From positions 62,001-126,000 of the forward strand of contig JAMLHN010000006.1 of NCBI GenBank assembly GCA_023957115.1: a stretch of DNA of 64,000 nucleotides, in the 5' to 3' direction. Source of the DNA: Thermomicrobiales bacterium. GTDB lineage: Bacteria > Chloroflexota > Chloroflexia > Thermomicrobiales > UBA6265. Both the position numbers and the translations under genes were made by a program. Shown piece after piece: positions 1 to 8,405 of this stretch (position 1 is the first letter of the stretch; the number at the start of each line of letters is the position of its first letter). The notes beneath the pieces were generated by a model. The model had not been told where the DNA came from, did not search any database, and saw only the letters and a program-made list of their open reading frames with translations.

Positions 1-85
1 ACATCCACTCCATATGTTCCCAGGCTTTATCCGTCGAGGCCTCCGCGATAACCTCGTCCAACTGAGCGGTAACTGATTGCGCCAT
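1..85 (-). CDS. Partial gene, N-terminus only (possibly a peptidase)
   Basis: An ATG at 83-85 (complement) with GGGGAG just upstream opens a frame that runs off the left edge after 28 codons. The visible N-terminus is charged and soluble, with no signal peptide. Its W-E-H-M-E-W run resembles the start of M28-type aminopeptidases, but this is weak. It is the last visible gene of the transport operon, 65 bp after the permease at 151-975, so it probably acts on the imported compound. Confidence 0.5.
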   Translation of the reverse strand, partial: MAQSVTAQLDEVIAEASTDKAWEHMEWM

Positions 86-150
86 ACCAAGCACTCCCCT
101 TTTGTTCTACCTGCGCTCGATGCCGCCAACGTCTGTACGGCATCCGCGCG

Positions 151-975
151 CTAAACCAGTTTTGAGAATCCGAATGTTTTCTCGAGCACGATGACGAGGA
201 TCGACGCGGCCACGATCAACGTGGTCGAAATCGCCGCAATGACCGGATCGAGCCCGTCGGTGGTGTAGGAATACATGATCACCGGGAGGGTCTTGATACG
301 CGGACCGGTCAAAAAGAGCGCAACGATCAGATCGTCGAACGAGATGATGAACGCAAAGATCGCGCCCGCCAGCAGACCGGGTCGGATCGCCGGCAAGGTC
401 ACCTTCTGGAACACCTGAAATGGGTTTGCCCGTAGCGATGCGGCCGCTTCTTCGAGGGACGAATCGACCGCCTGGACACTGACCAGCACGGATCGAAAGA
501 CGTAAGGGAAGCAGATGACGGTGTGGGCAAAGATGATGCCCCGCAGGGAAAACGTCATTCTGGTCGCCTGCATGAACTCGAAGATCGCAAAGGCGATGAT
601 GATGGTCGGCAGCACCAGCGGTGAGAGGAAGAAGAGGCTCAAAAAGGTGCGGCCCGGGAACTTGTAGCGAGCAATCCCCAAGGCCGCCGCCGTACCAAGC
701 ACCAACGACAGGACCGTGGCTCCGAGCGCCGCCTTGAGACTTGTCTCGAGCGCCGGCATGAATGGGCGGTAATCGAACATTCGCCGGAACCAGTCGAGAG
801 TAAAGCCTTCCGGCGGAAAGGTCATATACCGGGTTTCCGTGAACGCAGCCCCGATGACGACAATCTGCGGCGCCAGCAGCACCACGAGAATGAGCAGCAA
901 TCCCAGGCCGGCAAAGACTTGAAAGAACGGGAACTTGAACGTTCGCCTTGATGTCTGACGTGCAACGCTGGCCAT
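151..975 (-). CDS. ABC transporter permease, PotC-like
   Basis: This 274-residue inner-membrane permease belongs to the spermidine/putrescine/opine (PotC/YdcV) type of ABC importer. After a short basic N-terminus it has six hydrophobic segments. The cytoplasmic coupling motif reads E-E-A-A-A-S-L-R-A (about residues 164-172) and contacts the ATPase. The start is the ATG at 973-975, 12 bp after the stop of the partner permease, indicating translational coupling. Only a polyamine/opine-class substrate can be claimed, because family and context do not separate polyamines from other amino compounds. Confidence 0.9.
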   Translation of the reverse strand: MASVARQTSRRTFKFPFFQVFAGLGLLLILVVLLAPQIVVIGAAFTETRYMTFPPEGFTLDWFRRMFDYRPFMPALETSLKAALGATVLSLVLGTAAALGIARYKFPGRTFLSLFFLSPLVLPTIIIAFAIFEFMQATRMTFSLRGIIFAHTVICFPYVFRSVLVSVQAVDSSLEEAAASLRANPFQVFQKVTLPAIRPGLLAGAIFAFIISFDDLIVALFLTGPRIKTLPVIMYSYTTDGLDPVIAAISTTLIVAASILVIVLEKTFGFSKLV

Positions 976-987
976 GGCGCCTCCGGC

Positions 988-1893
988 CTACATCGACCAC
1001 CGCCGGACAATCCGGCCGTAGATAAGAAGAAGAACGAGGGTGGCCACCAACAGCACGGTTGTGACCGCCGCGGGAAATGACCAGACGAAGAGTCCGAGAA
1101 TCTGGTCTCGAATGAGGACGGCCGCCATCATGGTGCGCGCGCTTCCAAGCAGCACCGGGGTGACGAAGGATCCAAGCGTCAGGATGAACACGAGCACCGA
1201 GCCGGTGACGATGCCCGGCGCACTCAGGGGAAGCGTTACCTTCAGGAACGTCTGCAGGCGATTGGCGCGCAGCGAGGCCGCAGCCTGTTCCAGCGATGGA
1301 TCGATCGTCTGGATCGCGCTCACCAGCGAGAGCACCATGAAAGGCACGAACACCTGCACCAACGCGATCGTGACCCCTAGCTCGTTGTAGAGCATTCGAT
1401 AGGGTTCATCGATCACGCCGAGCCACATCATGAAGCGGTTGACCGGACCACGATCGGAGAGGATCACCATCCATCCGTAGGTTCTGACAATGATGCTGGT
1501 CAGCAGGGGAGAGATAACCGCGAATACCAGAAAGGCGCGGATCCAGCTGTTGCGAATCCGAACGATGCCGAGCGCGATCGGATAGCTCACGAGCAGATTC
1601 ACGATCGTCACCATGAAGGCGATCTTGAACGTGCGCGTCATGATCGAACGGTAGAGCGGCTGGGTAAAGAGTTTTTCGTAGTGGTCCAGCGTCCAGACCG
1701 GCGATTCACCGGCGGACGGGCGCTCCTGCATCACACTGAATGAAAGAATTCGCAATCCAGGCAGGACAAAGAGCAACGCGAGAAAGATCGTCGCCGGTGC
1801 AACCAACAACAACCAGGCAGGCGGCCTGGGGAACCCGGGCGGTCGCTGCCGCGAACTCGTTGCCATGGTGGGCGTGGACTGCGCAACCGACAT
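988..1893 (-). CDS. ABC transporter permease, PotB-like
   Basis: This 301-residue permease pairs with the PotC-like subunit. It shows a Pro-rich cytoplasmic N-terminus, six hydrophobic helices and the coupling loop E-Q-A-A-A-S-L-R-A near residues 186-194. I chose the ATG at 1891-1893, which gives an MSVAQ start one base after the racemase stop. An upstream in-frame ATG at 1950 would overlap the racemase by more than 50 bp and is less likely. The two permeases, ATPase and binding protein make a complete importer in one operon. Confidence 0.9.
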   Translation of the reverse strand: MSVAQSTPTMATSSRQRPPGFPRPPAWLLLVAPATIFLALLFVLPGLRILSFSVMQERPSAGESPVWTLDHYEKLFTQPLYRSIMTRTFKIAFMVTIVNLLVSYPIALGIVRIRNSWIRAFLVFAVISPLLTSIIVRTYGWMVILSDRGPVNRFMMWLGVIDEPYRMLYNELGVTIALVQVFVPFMVLSLVSAIQTIDPSLEQAAASLRANRLQTFLKVTLPLSAPGIVTGSVLVFILTLGSFVTPVLLGSARTMMAAVLIRDQILGLFVWSFPAAVTTVLLVATLVLLLIYGRIVRRWSM

Positions 1894-1894
1894 A

Positions 1895-2611
1895 TCAGAT
1901 CGCCAGAGCGAACGATTCCGCGGCCGGTGACGGCTGATACGCGATGCCACTCTGGCGCAACCCCATGCGGACCAGACTCTCTGCCATCATCAGGGCTGCC
2001 TGGCCACCGTCGATCACCGGCACACCGGTTCGCCGCGTCAGCTCAGGCGCCATCCCCCACATGGCCATGCATCCGATGATGAAGGAATGCGCCCCCTGCG
2101 CAACGCCTTCGACAATCGCGGCTTCCAATAGATCGAAGGTGCGTTCCAGATCCGAGCGGATCTCGAGAACATCGATGGGAATGCATGCCACTGAGGTCAG
2201 ACGGTCTCCGAGTCCCGCGGCACGAACCCGCGCCTGGATATGCGCGGGCGATCCGGCTGAGCTGAGATATCCAAATGTGTCGCCGATGAGCCGAGCGATC
2301 GAGAGCGACGACGTCGCAGGTCCGACGACCGGAATCGAGACCCGCTCGCGCGCGGCCGCAAGTCCGGGATCGTCACCACACCAAATGATCGCCGCGTCGC
2401 AGCCGCTGTCCTGCGCCAGCTTCGCAAGGCGAACCACGTGAATAGCGGAAAGATGCGATTCATACGCATCGACGATTCCGGCGGGAGCATCAGGATTCGG
2501 AATCATGACGACTTCGGTATCCGGCGCGGCGGTTGCCTGCAGGTAACGTTGTCGCTCGACGAGTCCTTCGTCACTCAATCCGCTGGACGCCATGACAACT
2601 GCGATCTTCAC
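1895..2611 (-). CDS. Asp/Glu/hydantoin racemase or maleate isomerase family protein
   Basis: A 238-residue cytoplasmic enzyme of the two-cysteine Asp/Glu/hydantoin racemase superfamily. Both expected cysteines are visible, in I-I-W-C-G-D-D (first half) and G-C-M-A-M-W-G (second half). The family deprotonates and reprotonates a substrate carbon without PLP, so it racemizes amino acids or hydantoins or isomerizes maleate-like diacids. The start is GTG 2609-2611 behind a TAGGAG ribosome site; a longer frame upstream lacks such a site. Lying between the ATPase and permease genes, it likely handles the imported compound. The exact substrate is not deducible. Confidence 0.8.
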   Translation of the reverse strand: MKIAVVMASSGLSDEGLVERQRYLQATAAPDTEVVMIPNPDAPAGIVDAYESHLSAIHVVRLAKLAQDSGCDAAIIWCGDDPGLAAARERVSIPVVGPATSSLSIARLIGDTFGYLSSAGSPAHIQARVRAAGLGDRLTSVACIPIDVLEIRSDLERTFDLLEAAIVEGVAQGAHSFIIGCMAMWGMAPELTRRTGVPVIDGGQAALMMAESLVRMGLRQSGIAYQPSPAAESFALAI

Positions 2612-2699
2612 CGTGACTTCTCCTACCTGTCTTTCTGAGAACGAGTTACCCGAATGCACTGCTCGTTTTCGAGCATGACGCTCATCGAGCGAAACCCTG

Positions 2700-3782
2700 C
2701 TATGCCACAAGCAACACCGCATCGTGGGGCGCCCAGCTCACATATCCGTTGTCCCCAATGGCCAGTTCGGGACCGCCAATGTTGGTCTGGTCGCAAATGA
2801 GCGGGTGTCCCCCCACGTCCAAGTAGTACCGAATGATCGAACCCATGTAGACCAGGTTGTCGACGCGACATGGCAGGACGTTGTGACCGGCCGCGGATTC
2901 GGGATTGCGGGAGATCCGTACCTTTTCCGGCCGAATGAGCAGCTTCGACGCCGAGGCTGGATCGACCCCGTTGACCGCGACCCGCACGCGAAGCTGATCG
3001 CCGAGCAGGAAATCCGCGCCCGCAGCACCGGCAGGGGTCGCGGAGCCGTCGATCAGGTTCGAAACTCCGATGAAGTCCGCGACGAACGCCGTTCGCGGAT
3101 GCTCGTAGATCTCCTCCGGTGTGCCGATCTGCTCGATCTGCCCGGCATTCATGACCACGATGCGGTCTGACATGGTCAGTGCCTCCTCCTGGTCATGCGT
3201 GACGAAAAGCGTCGTGATGCCAAGACGGCGCTGCAGTTGTTTGATTTCGATGCGCATCGACTGACGCATCTTCAAGTCGAGATTGGAGAGCGGCTCATCC
3301 AATAGCAGAACCGCCGGGTTCATGACGATCGCCCGGGCAAGCGCAACCCGCTGCTGTTGTCCACCGGAGAGCTGTCGAGGCAGTCGTTTCTCATAACCGG
3401 AAAGGCCGACCGCGGTGAGCGCCGTGGAGACCCGCTCTACAATCTGGTTCTTCTTGACCTTGGTGATCTTCAACCCAAACGCAACATTGTCGTAGACGGA
3501 GAGATGGGGAAAGAGCGCATAGCTCTGGAAGACCATCGCGAAGTCACGCTTATGCGGTGGAATGTCATTGACGATCTCTCTGCGAATCTCCACCGTTCCT
3601 TCGTCCGGTAGGATGAACCCGGCAATCATGCGGAGCGTGGTCGTCTTGCCACAGCCCGAGGGGCCCAGAATGGAAACGAATTCGCCCTGATCGATCGACA
3701 GGGAGACATCGCGCACCACCGCGTTGCCGTCGTAACGTTTCGTGATATTCGTCAGGATCACGTCTGGCAGAACTTGGCCCAT
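2700..3782 (-). CDS. ABC transporter ATP-binding protein, PotA-like
   Basis: This 360-residue ATPase energizes the importer. It has Walker A (G-P-S-G-C-G-K-T-T, near residue 40), a Q-loop, the signature LSGGQQQRVALARA, Walker B LLLDEP followed by a D-loop, and the switch His in VTHDQEEA. A C-terminal TOBE-like beta domain (from about residue 240) is typical of the MalK/PotA regulatory half. The ATG at 3780-3782 lacks a strong ribosome site. The gene lies between the binding-protein and racemase genes on the same strand. Confidence 0.93.
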   Translation of the reverse strand: MGQVLPDVILTNITKRYDGNAVVRDVSLSIDQGEFVSILGPSGCGKTTTLRMIAGFILPDEGTVEIRREIVNDIPPHKRDFAMVFQSYALFPHLSVYDNVAFGLKITKVKKNQIVERVSTALTAVGLSGYEKRLPRQLSGGQQQRVALARAIVMNPAVLLLDEPLSNLDLKMRQSMRIEIKQLQRRLGITTLFVTHDQEEALTMSDRIVVMNAGQIEQIGTPEEIYEHPRTAFVADFIGVSNLIDGSATPAGAAGADFLLGDQLRVRVAVNGVDPASASKLLIRPEKVRISRNPESAAGHNVLPCRVDNLVYMGSIIRYYLDVGGHPLICDQTNIGGPELAIGDNGYVSWAPHDAVLLVA

Positions 3783-3863
3783 AGATGCTTACCGTTTACG
3801 CCGTGCAACAAGCTCGAAGAGAAGGAGATAGGAGGAGGCGCGATGCCTCCTCCCGCAAAGCGG

Positions 3864-4974
3864 CTACTCAGCCGGAAGCCCGAAGATCGTGTTCCACTGC
3901 TCAGTCCAGTCGGCGCGCATGCTGTCGAACTGGTCCCAGTCCGGAATGATGAGCCGGTCGATGCCATCCTGGCCGTCCGGTATTCGCTCCCCCACTTCGT
4001 CCGGCAGCTCGACGTCCATGCGCGATGGCGCATAGGAGAACGCTGCGGCGAAGGCTGCCTGCTGCTCTGGCTCGAGCGCGAAGTTGACGAAGGCATACGC
4101 CGCATCGATGTTCGGAGCCCCCTGGGGAATGACCATGTCGATCAGCACGATCGTGGCGCCTTCGTCTGGGGTCACATAGCCAAGCGGCAACCCGGAATCG
4201 ATTGCGTTCCAGGCACGGCCGTTGTACCAGGGGCCAATCCAGGCCTCCTCGGTCTCGAGCAGATTGACCATCTGACCGGCCGATGTGTACTGCGTGAGCA
4301 CGTTGGGCGCCAGCTCGGACAGCTTCTCCCAAACAGGGGTCAGATCCCCATCCCAGGACGTGCCGAGCATGTTCGCAAGGGGCGGAATGAACAGGTCCGC
4401 GCCATCTACGCCAGTTGGCGTGACCACATGTCCCGCATAGTCGGCGTTCCAGAGCTCTTCCCAGGACGTGGGGTTGGTCGTGACATGGTCGGTGTTGTAG
4501 ACGAGTCCCATCTCGCCGAAATAAGCGGGAGTGGAAATGCCGTACGCGCTGGCGAGCTCGGGGTAGACGAACTCGAGATTGGGGATGACCGTCGCATCGA
4601 CGGCCTGCAACACATCTTCATCTTTGAGCTGGTGAACCTGAATTCGGTTCAAGGCCACCACATCGAATTGTGGATTGCCCTTCTGTTGCAGCAACTGAAC
4701 CTCCGGCAGCTCGCCGGTATCCATCACCACCGAAACATCGAACGCTTCCTGGAATGGATCGACCCAGGCGCTCTGGAGCGCCTCGGTCATAGCACCGCCC
4801 CAGGTGCGGAAGATCAGCTCACTGCTCACATCCTGTCGTGCCTTGGCGGAGAACGCCAGCACGCGCAGCCAACGCCGCGGCAGAAACCGCCGCAGCGCTC
4901 TTGCCGAGCTGCCGCCGGTTGATCGAGCGACGCTGCATCGCTTCGAACACTCGGGTGAGATCTCGAGACTCCAT
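3864..4974 (-). pseudogene. ABC transporter substrate-binding protein, PotD-like, interrupted by one frameshift
   Basis: The protein has two pieces in different frames. The N-terminal piece starts at ATG 4972-4974 behind a strong AGGAGG site and carries a twin-arginine-like leader (Q-R-R-S-I-N-R-R-Q-L-G-K followed by an Ala-rich core). The mature part, in the other frame, is a PotD-type binding protein with L-I-F-R-T-W-G-G-A-M-T-E near its start and ends at 3864. The frames meet near 4855-4865, where one indel restores a protein of about 370 residues. The break falls at the leader/mature junction, so the gene could be silent or this could be a sequence error. It would capture the substrate outside the membrane for the adjacent permeases. 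Confidence 0.8.
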
Positions 4975-5034
4975 GAACTTCCTCCTGTCGATTGCGTTCA
5001 ACGCGTCCATCCGGGATGCTGACCCGGCACTTTG

Positions 5035-6144
5035 CTAGATCAGCCGGGAGTCGTAGGGATACGGCGTGAGAAGCTCGTATCCGGTTTGCGTGACGAGCAC
5101 GATGTCTTCTGCGCGCAGACCGCCGACCACCGGATCGTAGACACCCGGCTCGACGTTCAGCACCATGCCTGCCTGAATCGGCTCGTCGACGCCACCATCG
5201 AATGGATCGCTGATGATCGGTCGCTCCTGAAGGAGCACCCCGATTCCCGATCCTGTCACGTGACGATGAATTCGATCCGCAAAGGGCGACGCCATGATCA
5301 CGTCGCGCGCGACGCGATCCAGATCGCTTGCCATGACACCGGGCCGGATGGCCTCGATCATCGCTCGGTTCGCGCGGTAGGCGGTCTGATGGATTGCTCG
5401 CTGGGTGTCCGTGACCGCATCGCCCACGATCGTCGATCGAGAGAACTCGGCGGTGTAGCCATCGTTGACGGCCCCGATGTCGACGAACACGAAATCACCT
5501 GGCTCGAGCACCCGGTCCGTCGCGAACCGGCGACGGACAATGTCCCCATTCGTGCTGCACAGGGTCAGAAACGCGAATCCCTCGGCGCCAGCCATACGAA
5601 CGGCGTATTCACCGGCGGCGGCGATATCCAGCTCGGTCTTGCCGGCAACCGCGGTAGCGAGCGCCGCCTCGATCCCCTTCGTGACCATCGCAAGTCCAGC
5701 TCGCATGGCGGCAATCTCACCTTCGGTCTTGATCAGACGTGCGTTTTCCCAAGGTGTGCTATCGAAAACGAATGTCCCCTTCAGCCCGGCCATGATGTGC
5801 GCGGGGGCGAGATCCACGGCAACCGTCCCCCCATTTGGAACGAGCCGATCCAGGACTGGCTGCAGCTCCCCGGCCCAGGTGGCCTGATTGATCGGGAGGG
5901 CAGCGGTTTCGAACCGATCGCCAGCAATCTCTCGCAAGCCCATGAGGTCGATCTGCGGAACGAAGACGATCATCGTCTCTTTGGTGACGATGGCTGCGAC
6001 CCGCAGGTTGATGGAGGAGGAAAACGGCGGCTGGTACGGCGAAATGTACCGGAGATTCTCGAGCCGAAACGTCAACAATGCGTCAAAGCCCGAACGATCG
6101 AGCTCATTTCGCAGACGCGCGCCTGTTTCAACCCAGCGCTCCAT
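5035..6144 (-). CDS. M24 family metallopeptidase (Xaa-Pro peptidase/creatinase-like)
   Basis: A 369-residue pita-bread enzyme with an N-terminal creatinase-like domain (about residues 1-130) and a C-terminal catalytic domain. Likely dinuclear metal ligands are the Asp in V-D-I-G-A, the Asp ten or so residues later, the His in H-V-T-G-S-G-I-G, the Glu in N-V-E-P-G and a last Glu in R-A-E-D. I chose ATG 6142-6144, preceded by AAAGGGG. It is the promoter-proximal gene of the transport operon. M24 relatives cleave Xaa-Pro dipeptides or hydrolyse creatine-like amidino compounds; either suits an operon importing a nitrogenous substrate. Confidence 0.85.
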   Translation of the reverse strand: MERWVETGARLRNELDRSGFDALLTFRLENLRYISPYQPPFSSSINLRVAAIVTKETMIVFVPQIDLMGLREIAGDRFETAALPINQATWAGELQPVLDRLVPNGGTVAVDLAPAHIMAGLKGTFVFDSTPWENARLIKTEGEIAAMRAGLAMVTKGIEAALATAVAGKTELDIAAAGEYAVRMAGAEGFAFLTLCSTNGDIVRRRFATDRVLEPGDFVFVDIGAVNDGYTAEFSRSTIVGDAVTDTQRAIHQTAYRANRAMIEAIRPGVMASDLDRVARDVIMASPFADRIHRHVTGSGIGVLLQERPIISDPFDGGVDEPIQAGMVLNVEPGVYDPVVGGLRAEDIVLVTQTGYELLTPYPYDSRLI

Positions 6145-6158
6145 GACAACCCCTTTCG

Positions 6159-6179
6159 GAGTTCCTTTCAGAGGAACTC
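6159..6179. promoter_or_regulatory. Inverted repeat, probable operator 1
   Basis: A perfect inverted repeat with 8-bp arms GAGTTCCT and AGGAACTC separated by 5 bp. It lies between the promoter at 6200-6228 and the M24 start codon. Its core GTTCC-N7-GGAAC recurs at 6312-6328, which suggests a dimeric repressor binding both sites. The regulator is not in the window. Confidence 0.55.
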
Positions 6180-6199
6180 TATTTTCTCTGATGGAACCC

Positions 6200-6228
6200 A
6201 GTCTACGTTGCCCTGTGGACGATGTCAA
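6200..6228 (-). promoter_or_regulatory. Sigma-70-type promoter of the transport operon
   Basis: On the minus strand TTGACA (6223-6228) and TAGACT (6200-6205) are separated by exactly 17 bp. The predicted transcription start, near 6193, lies about 50 bp before the M24 start codon, placing operator 1 in the leader. Confidence 0.7.
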
Positions 6229-6311
6229 TTGTCAAATCGGCCTATTGCGGCACCGTTCTTCTGGGCAGGTTGCCAAAAACCATCCGATCTGTTCCCTTTT
6301 CGCGGCATTTA

Positions 6312-6328
6312 GTTCCTTCTAGTGGAAC
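6312..6328. promoter_or_regulatory. Inverted repeat, probable operator 2
   Basis: GTTCC-TTCTAGT-GGAAC has the same half-sites and the same 7-bp spacer as operator 1. It lies 69 bp upstream of the divergent gene at 6397. Single half-sites occur nearby at about 6193 and 6289. Paired sites either side of the divergent promoter region suggest joint control. Confidence 0.5.
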
Positions 6329-6396
6329 GTACCCACAATGGTTTCTGATGCTAGGATTGGCCCATCAACCATCGAGCGCATTGGGGAGAATTCCAG

Positions 6397-6861
6397 ATGG
6401 ACAACGACCGAGCCCTGCACGACCGGGTCACTCGCCACGTCGCCAACACACGTTTTCCGTTTCCGGACCAGACGGACTGGCCGGAAACCTACCGGACGAT
6501 CGTCAATGCAGGAAATCCCTCGTACGGGATCGAGATCGATGGGGAGATGGTGTTCCCGGACATCGTCATCGTGGATGACACGAACGCGTTGCGCGAGATG
6601 GGAGAGATCGAGACCAGCGTATCCCCGGGCCAGCTCGTGAAATGGGCTGGGATGTCGAAGTCGCTCCCGTTCAACGAGCAGGATCGCTGCTATTCGTTCT
6701 TCATCTATGTTCCGGAGGGGTTGCAGGAACAGGCAACCACCTTGCTGGAGACGAACGAGATTCCGTACGCGGGTGTGCGGAGCTACCGGGTCGAATCAGC
6801 CGGCTCGGTGCGCGTAGTGCCCTTCAAGACGCCCGGAGCCGCGAAAGACCATCGCGAGTAA
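6397..6861 (+). CDS. Conserved-looking hypothetical protein, 154 residues
   Basis: I do not recognise the family. The protein is soluble and acidic, with no signal peptide or membrane segment and a single cysteine. It has an aromatic N-terminal stretch (F-P-F-P-D-Q-T-D-W-P) and a central beta-rich region with E-M-V-F-P-D-I-V-I-V-D-D. It starts at the ATG at 6397 and is divergent from the peptidase/ABC operon, sharing the intergenic region with the two GTTCC-N7-GGAAC sites. That makes a co-regulated role in uptake or breakdown of the same compound likely, though unproven. Confidence 0.65.
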   Translation: MDNDRALHDRVTRHVANTRFPFPDQTDWPETYRTIVNAGNPSYGIEIDGEMVFPDIVIVDDTNALREMGEIETSVSPGQLVKWAGMSKSLPFNEQDRCYSFFIYVPEGLQEQATTLLETNEIPYAGVRSYRVESAGSVRVVPFKTPGAAKDHRE

Positions 6862-6951
6862 TCGTCCCAGCTGAGCAGCGGGAGCCAAATACGATTCAAC
6901 GACTCACGCCGGTGGATCGCGCCTCCAGCTGGCCGATGGTTCGCCATCGGC

Positions 6952-7821
6952 TCAAGGATCATCCGGCGCGATCGGAGCGCCGGTACGAATGCGACGGAGT
7001 TCGGCGTTGACCTCTGCCCCGAGCAATAACACCGCGCTCGAAAGGTAGAAATACAGAAGCAAGACGACGATTCCACCCAGACTGCCATACGTCGCGCTGT
7101 AGTTGGTGAAGCTGGAGACGTAGAGCGAAAAGCCAAACGAAGCGATAAGCCACAACACGACGGCGACCACCGCTCCCGGCGAGATGAGCGTGAACCGCCG
7201 TTCGACGTTCGGTGCAAGGTAATAGATCAGCGCTGCCGTCACCATCAGAAGCAGCGCCAGCACCGGCCATCGCAGCCAGGTCCAAAGGGTCACGAACAGA
7301 CGACCCAACCCCGCTTCACTGGCGATCCATTCGATCGCGCGCGGCCCGGTCAACATGAGTCCCGCACTGGCAATCAACAACGCGGCCAATCCCAACGTGT
7401 ACGCAATTGATAGAGCGTAGCGTCGCCAGGCTGGGCGCGTCTCCTCGACTCCATACGCCACGTTCATCGCGTTCATGACCGAGCGGATACCAGACGAGGC
7501 GCCCCAGATCGCCATGATGATACTGACCGACAATAGTCCACCGCGTGTCTGCCCCTGAATCTCGCCGACCACATCGACCACCATCCGGTAGCTGTCCGCG
7601 GGAAGGGCAGATTCGGCTTGATCAAGGAGCCAGTCGAAGAACTCGGGGACATTCAGAACGCCGAGCAGGGCGATCAAGAAGATGAGAAAGGGGAAAAGCG
7701 CGAACAGACCGCTGAAGGCAAGGGCAGCAGCATAGGTAAGCATGTCATCTTTGGAGAATGCCCGGAGCGCGCCCTTCAAGAGATCATTCGGTTTCGTATA
7801 ACCAAGACCGGGAAGTCGCAA
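6952..7821 (-). CDS. YihY/BrkB family inner-membrane protein
   Basis: A polytopic membrane protein of about 289 residues with six hydrophobic segments. It begins with an amphipathic stretch (D-D-M-L-T-Y-A-A-A-L-A-F) that leads into the first helix, as in the YihY/BrkB family. The last helices carry N-Y-S-A-T-Y-G-S-L-G-G, the family's most conserved region. Family function is poorly defined and the former RNase BN label is wrong. I prefer the TTG at 7819-7821, which has AGGAG eight bases upstream; an ATG at 7935 would add about 38 residues that look non-coding. The gene is monocistronic. Confidence 0.85.
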   Translation of the reverse strand: MRLPGLGYTKPNDLLKGALRAFSKDDMLTYAAALAFSGLFALFPFLIFLIALLGVLNVPEFFDWLLDQAESALPADSYRMVVDVVGEIQGQTRGGLLSVSIIMAIWGASSGIRSVMNAMNVAYGVEETRPAWRRYALSIAYTLGLAALLIASAGLMLTGPRAIEWIASEAGLGRLFVTLWTWLRWPVLALLLMVTAALIYYLAPNVERRFTLISPGAVVAVVLWLIASFGFSLYVSSFTNYSATYGSLGGIVVLLLYFYLSSAVLLLGAEVNAELRRIRTGAPIAPDDP

Positions 7822-8254
7822 TAAGAACGCTCCTGAAGGCTGGACGCAAGGGCGAGCCTGCGCGCACTCGTCTCCCTGGATGTGAACTTCAGGCACGACA
7901 GCCGCAGTGAACCGGGAAGCGATCGGTGCCCTCATACGGGACCAGCTATCCAGTCTAGTCGACGCCCTCCATGGCGCACGTGTTTGGTAAGGGGGCCGTC
8001 CAGTGGCCCAGACCGGCTCAGGTGGCTCATCCGATCGAGCACGTCGGGGAGACGCCACACGATGCAAGAAGGCGCTATGAATGGGAGGGCGGAGATACTA
8101 GCCGAATCCGCGTGTCAAGATCGAAAAGGGTGACGCCACCAGGCTTGCGTACCCGCTCCCAGTGGCGTCATTCTTGGCATCAAACGCAACAATCCGACGA
8201 CCTCGTCGATCGCCGGATCCGCAAAACCCCAGTATTTATGCGGCTTTCTCGAGG
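7822..8254. other. Non-coding stretch between YihY gene and tRNA-Lys
   Basis: Reading frames here are open only by GC bias. I see no recognisable protein, tRNA or long hairpin. It probably holds the promoter of the YihY gene near its left end. Confidence 0.5.
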
Positions 8255-8326
8255 TGACCCCCCCGGGACTCGAACCCGGAACCAACGGATTAAAAGTCCG
8301 GTGCTCTGCCATTGAGCTAGAGGGTC
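8255..8326 (-). tRNA. tRNA-Lys (anticodon UUU)
   Basis: The minus strand folds as a complete cloverleaf. The acceptor arm GACCCTC pairs with GGGGGTC (one G-T pair), the D arm is GCTC/GAGC, and the anticodon loop is CTTTTAA with anticodon TTT at 8292-8294. The T arm is CCGGG-TTCGAGT-CCCGG and the discriminator base is A. The 3' CCA is not encoded. Confidence 0.95.
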
Positions 8327-8405
8327 AAGCGCACACTAACGCGGCGCATGCTGATGCTACGCGAAGTGGGCGATGTTCGACCAGCCTCGTGCAGCTTTAG
8401 TGATG

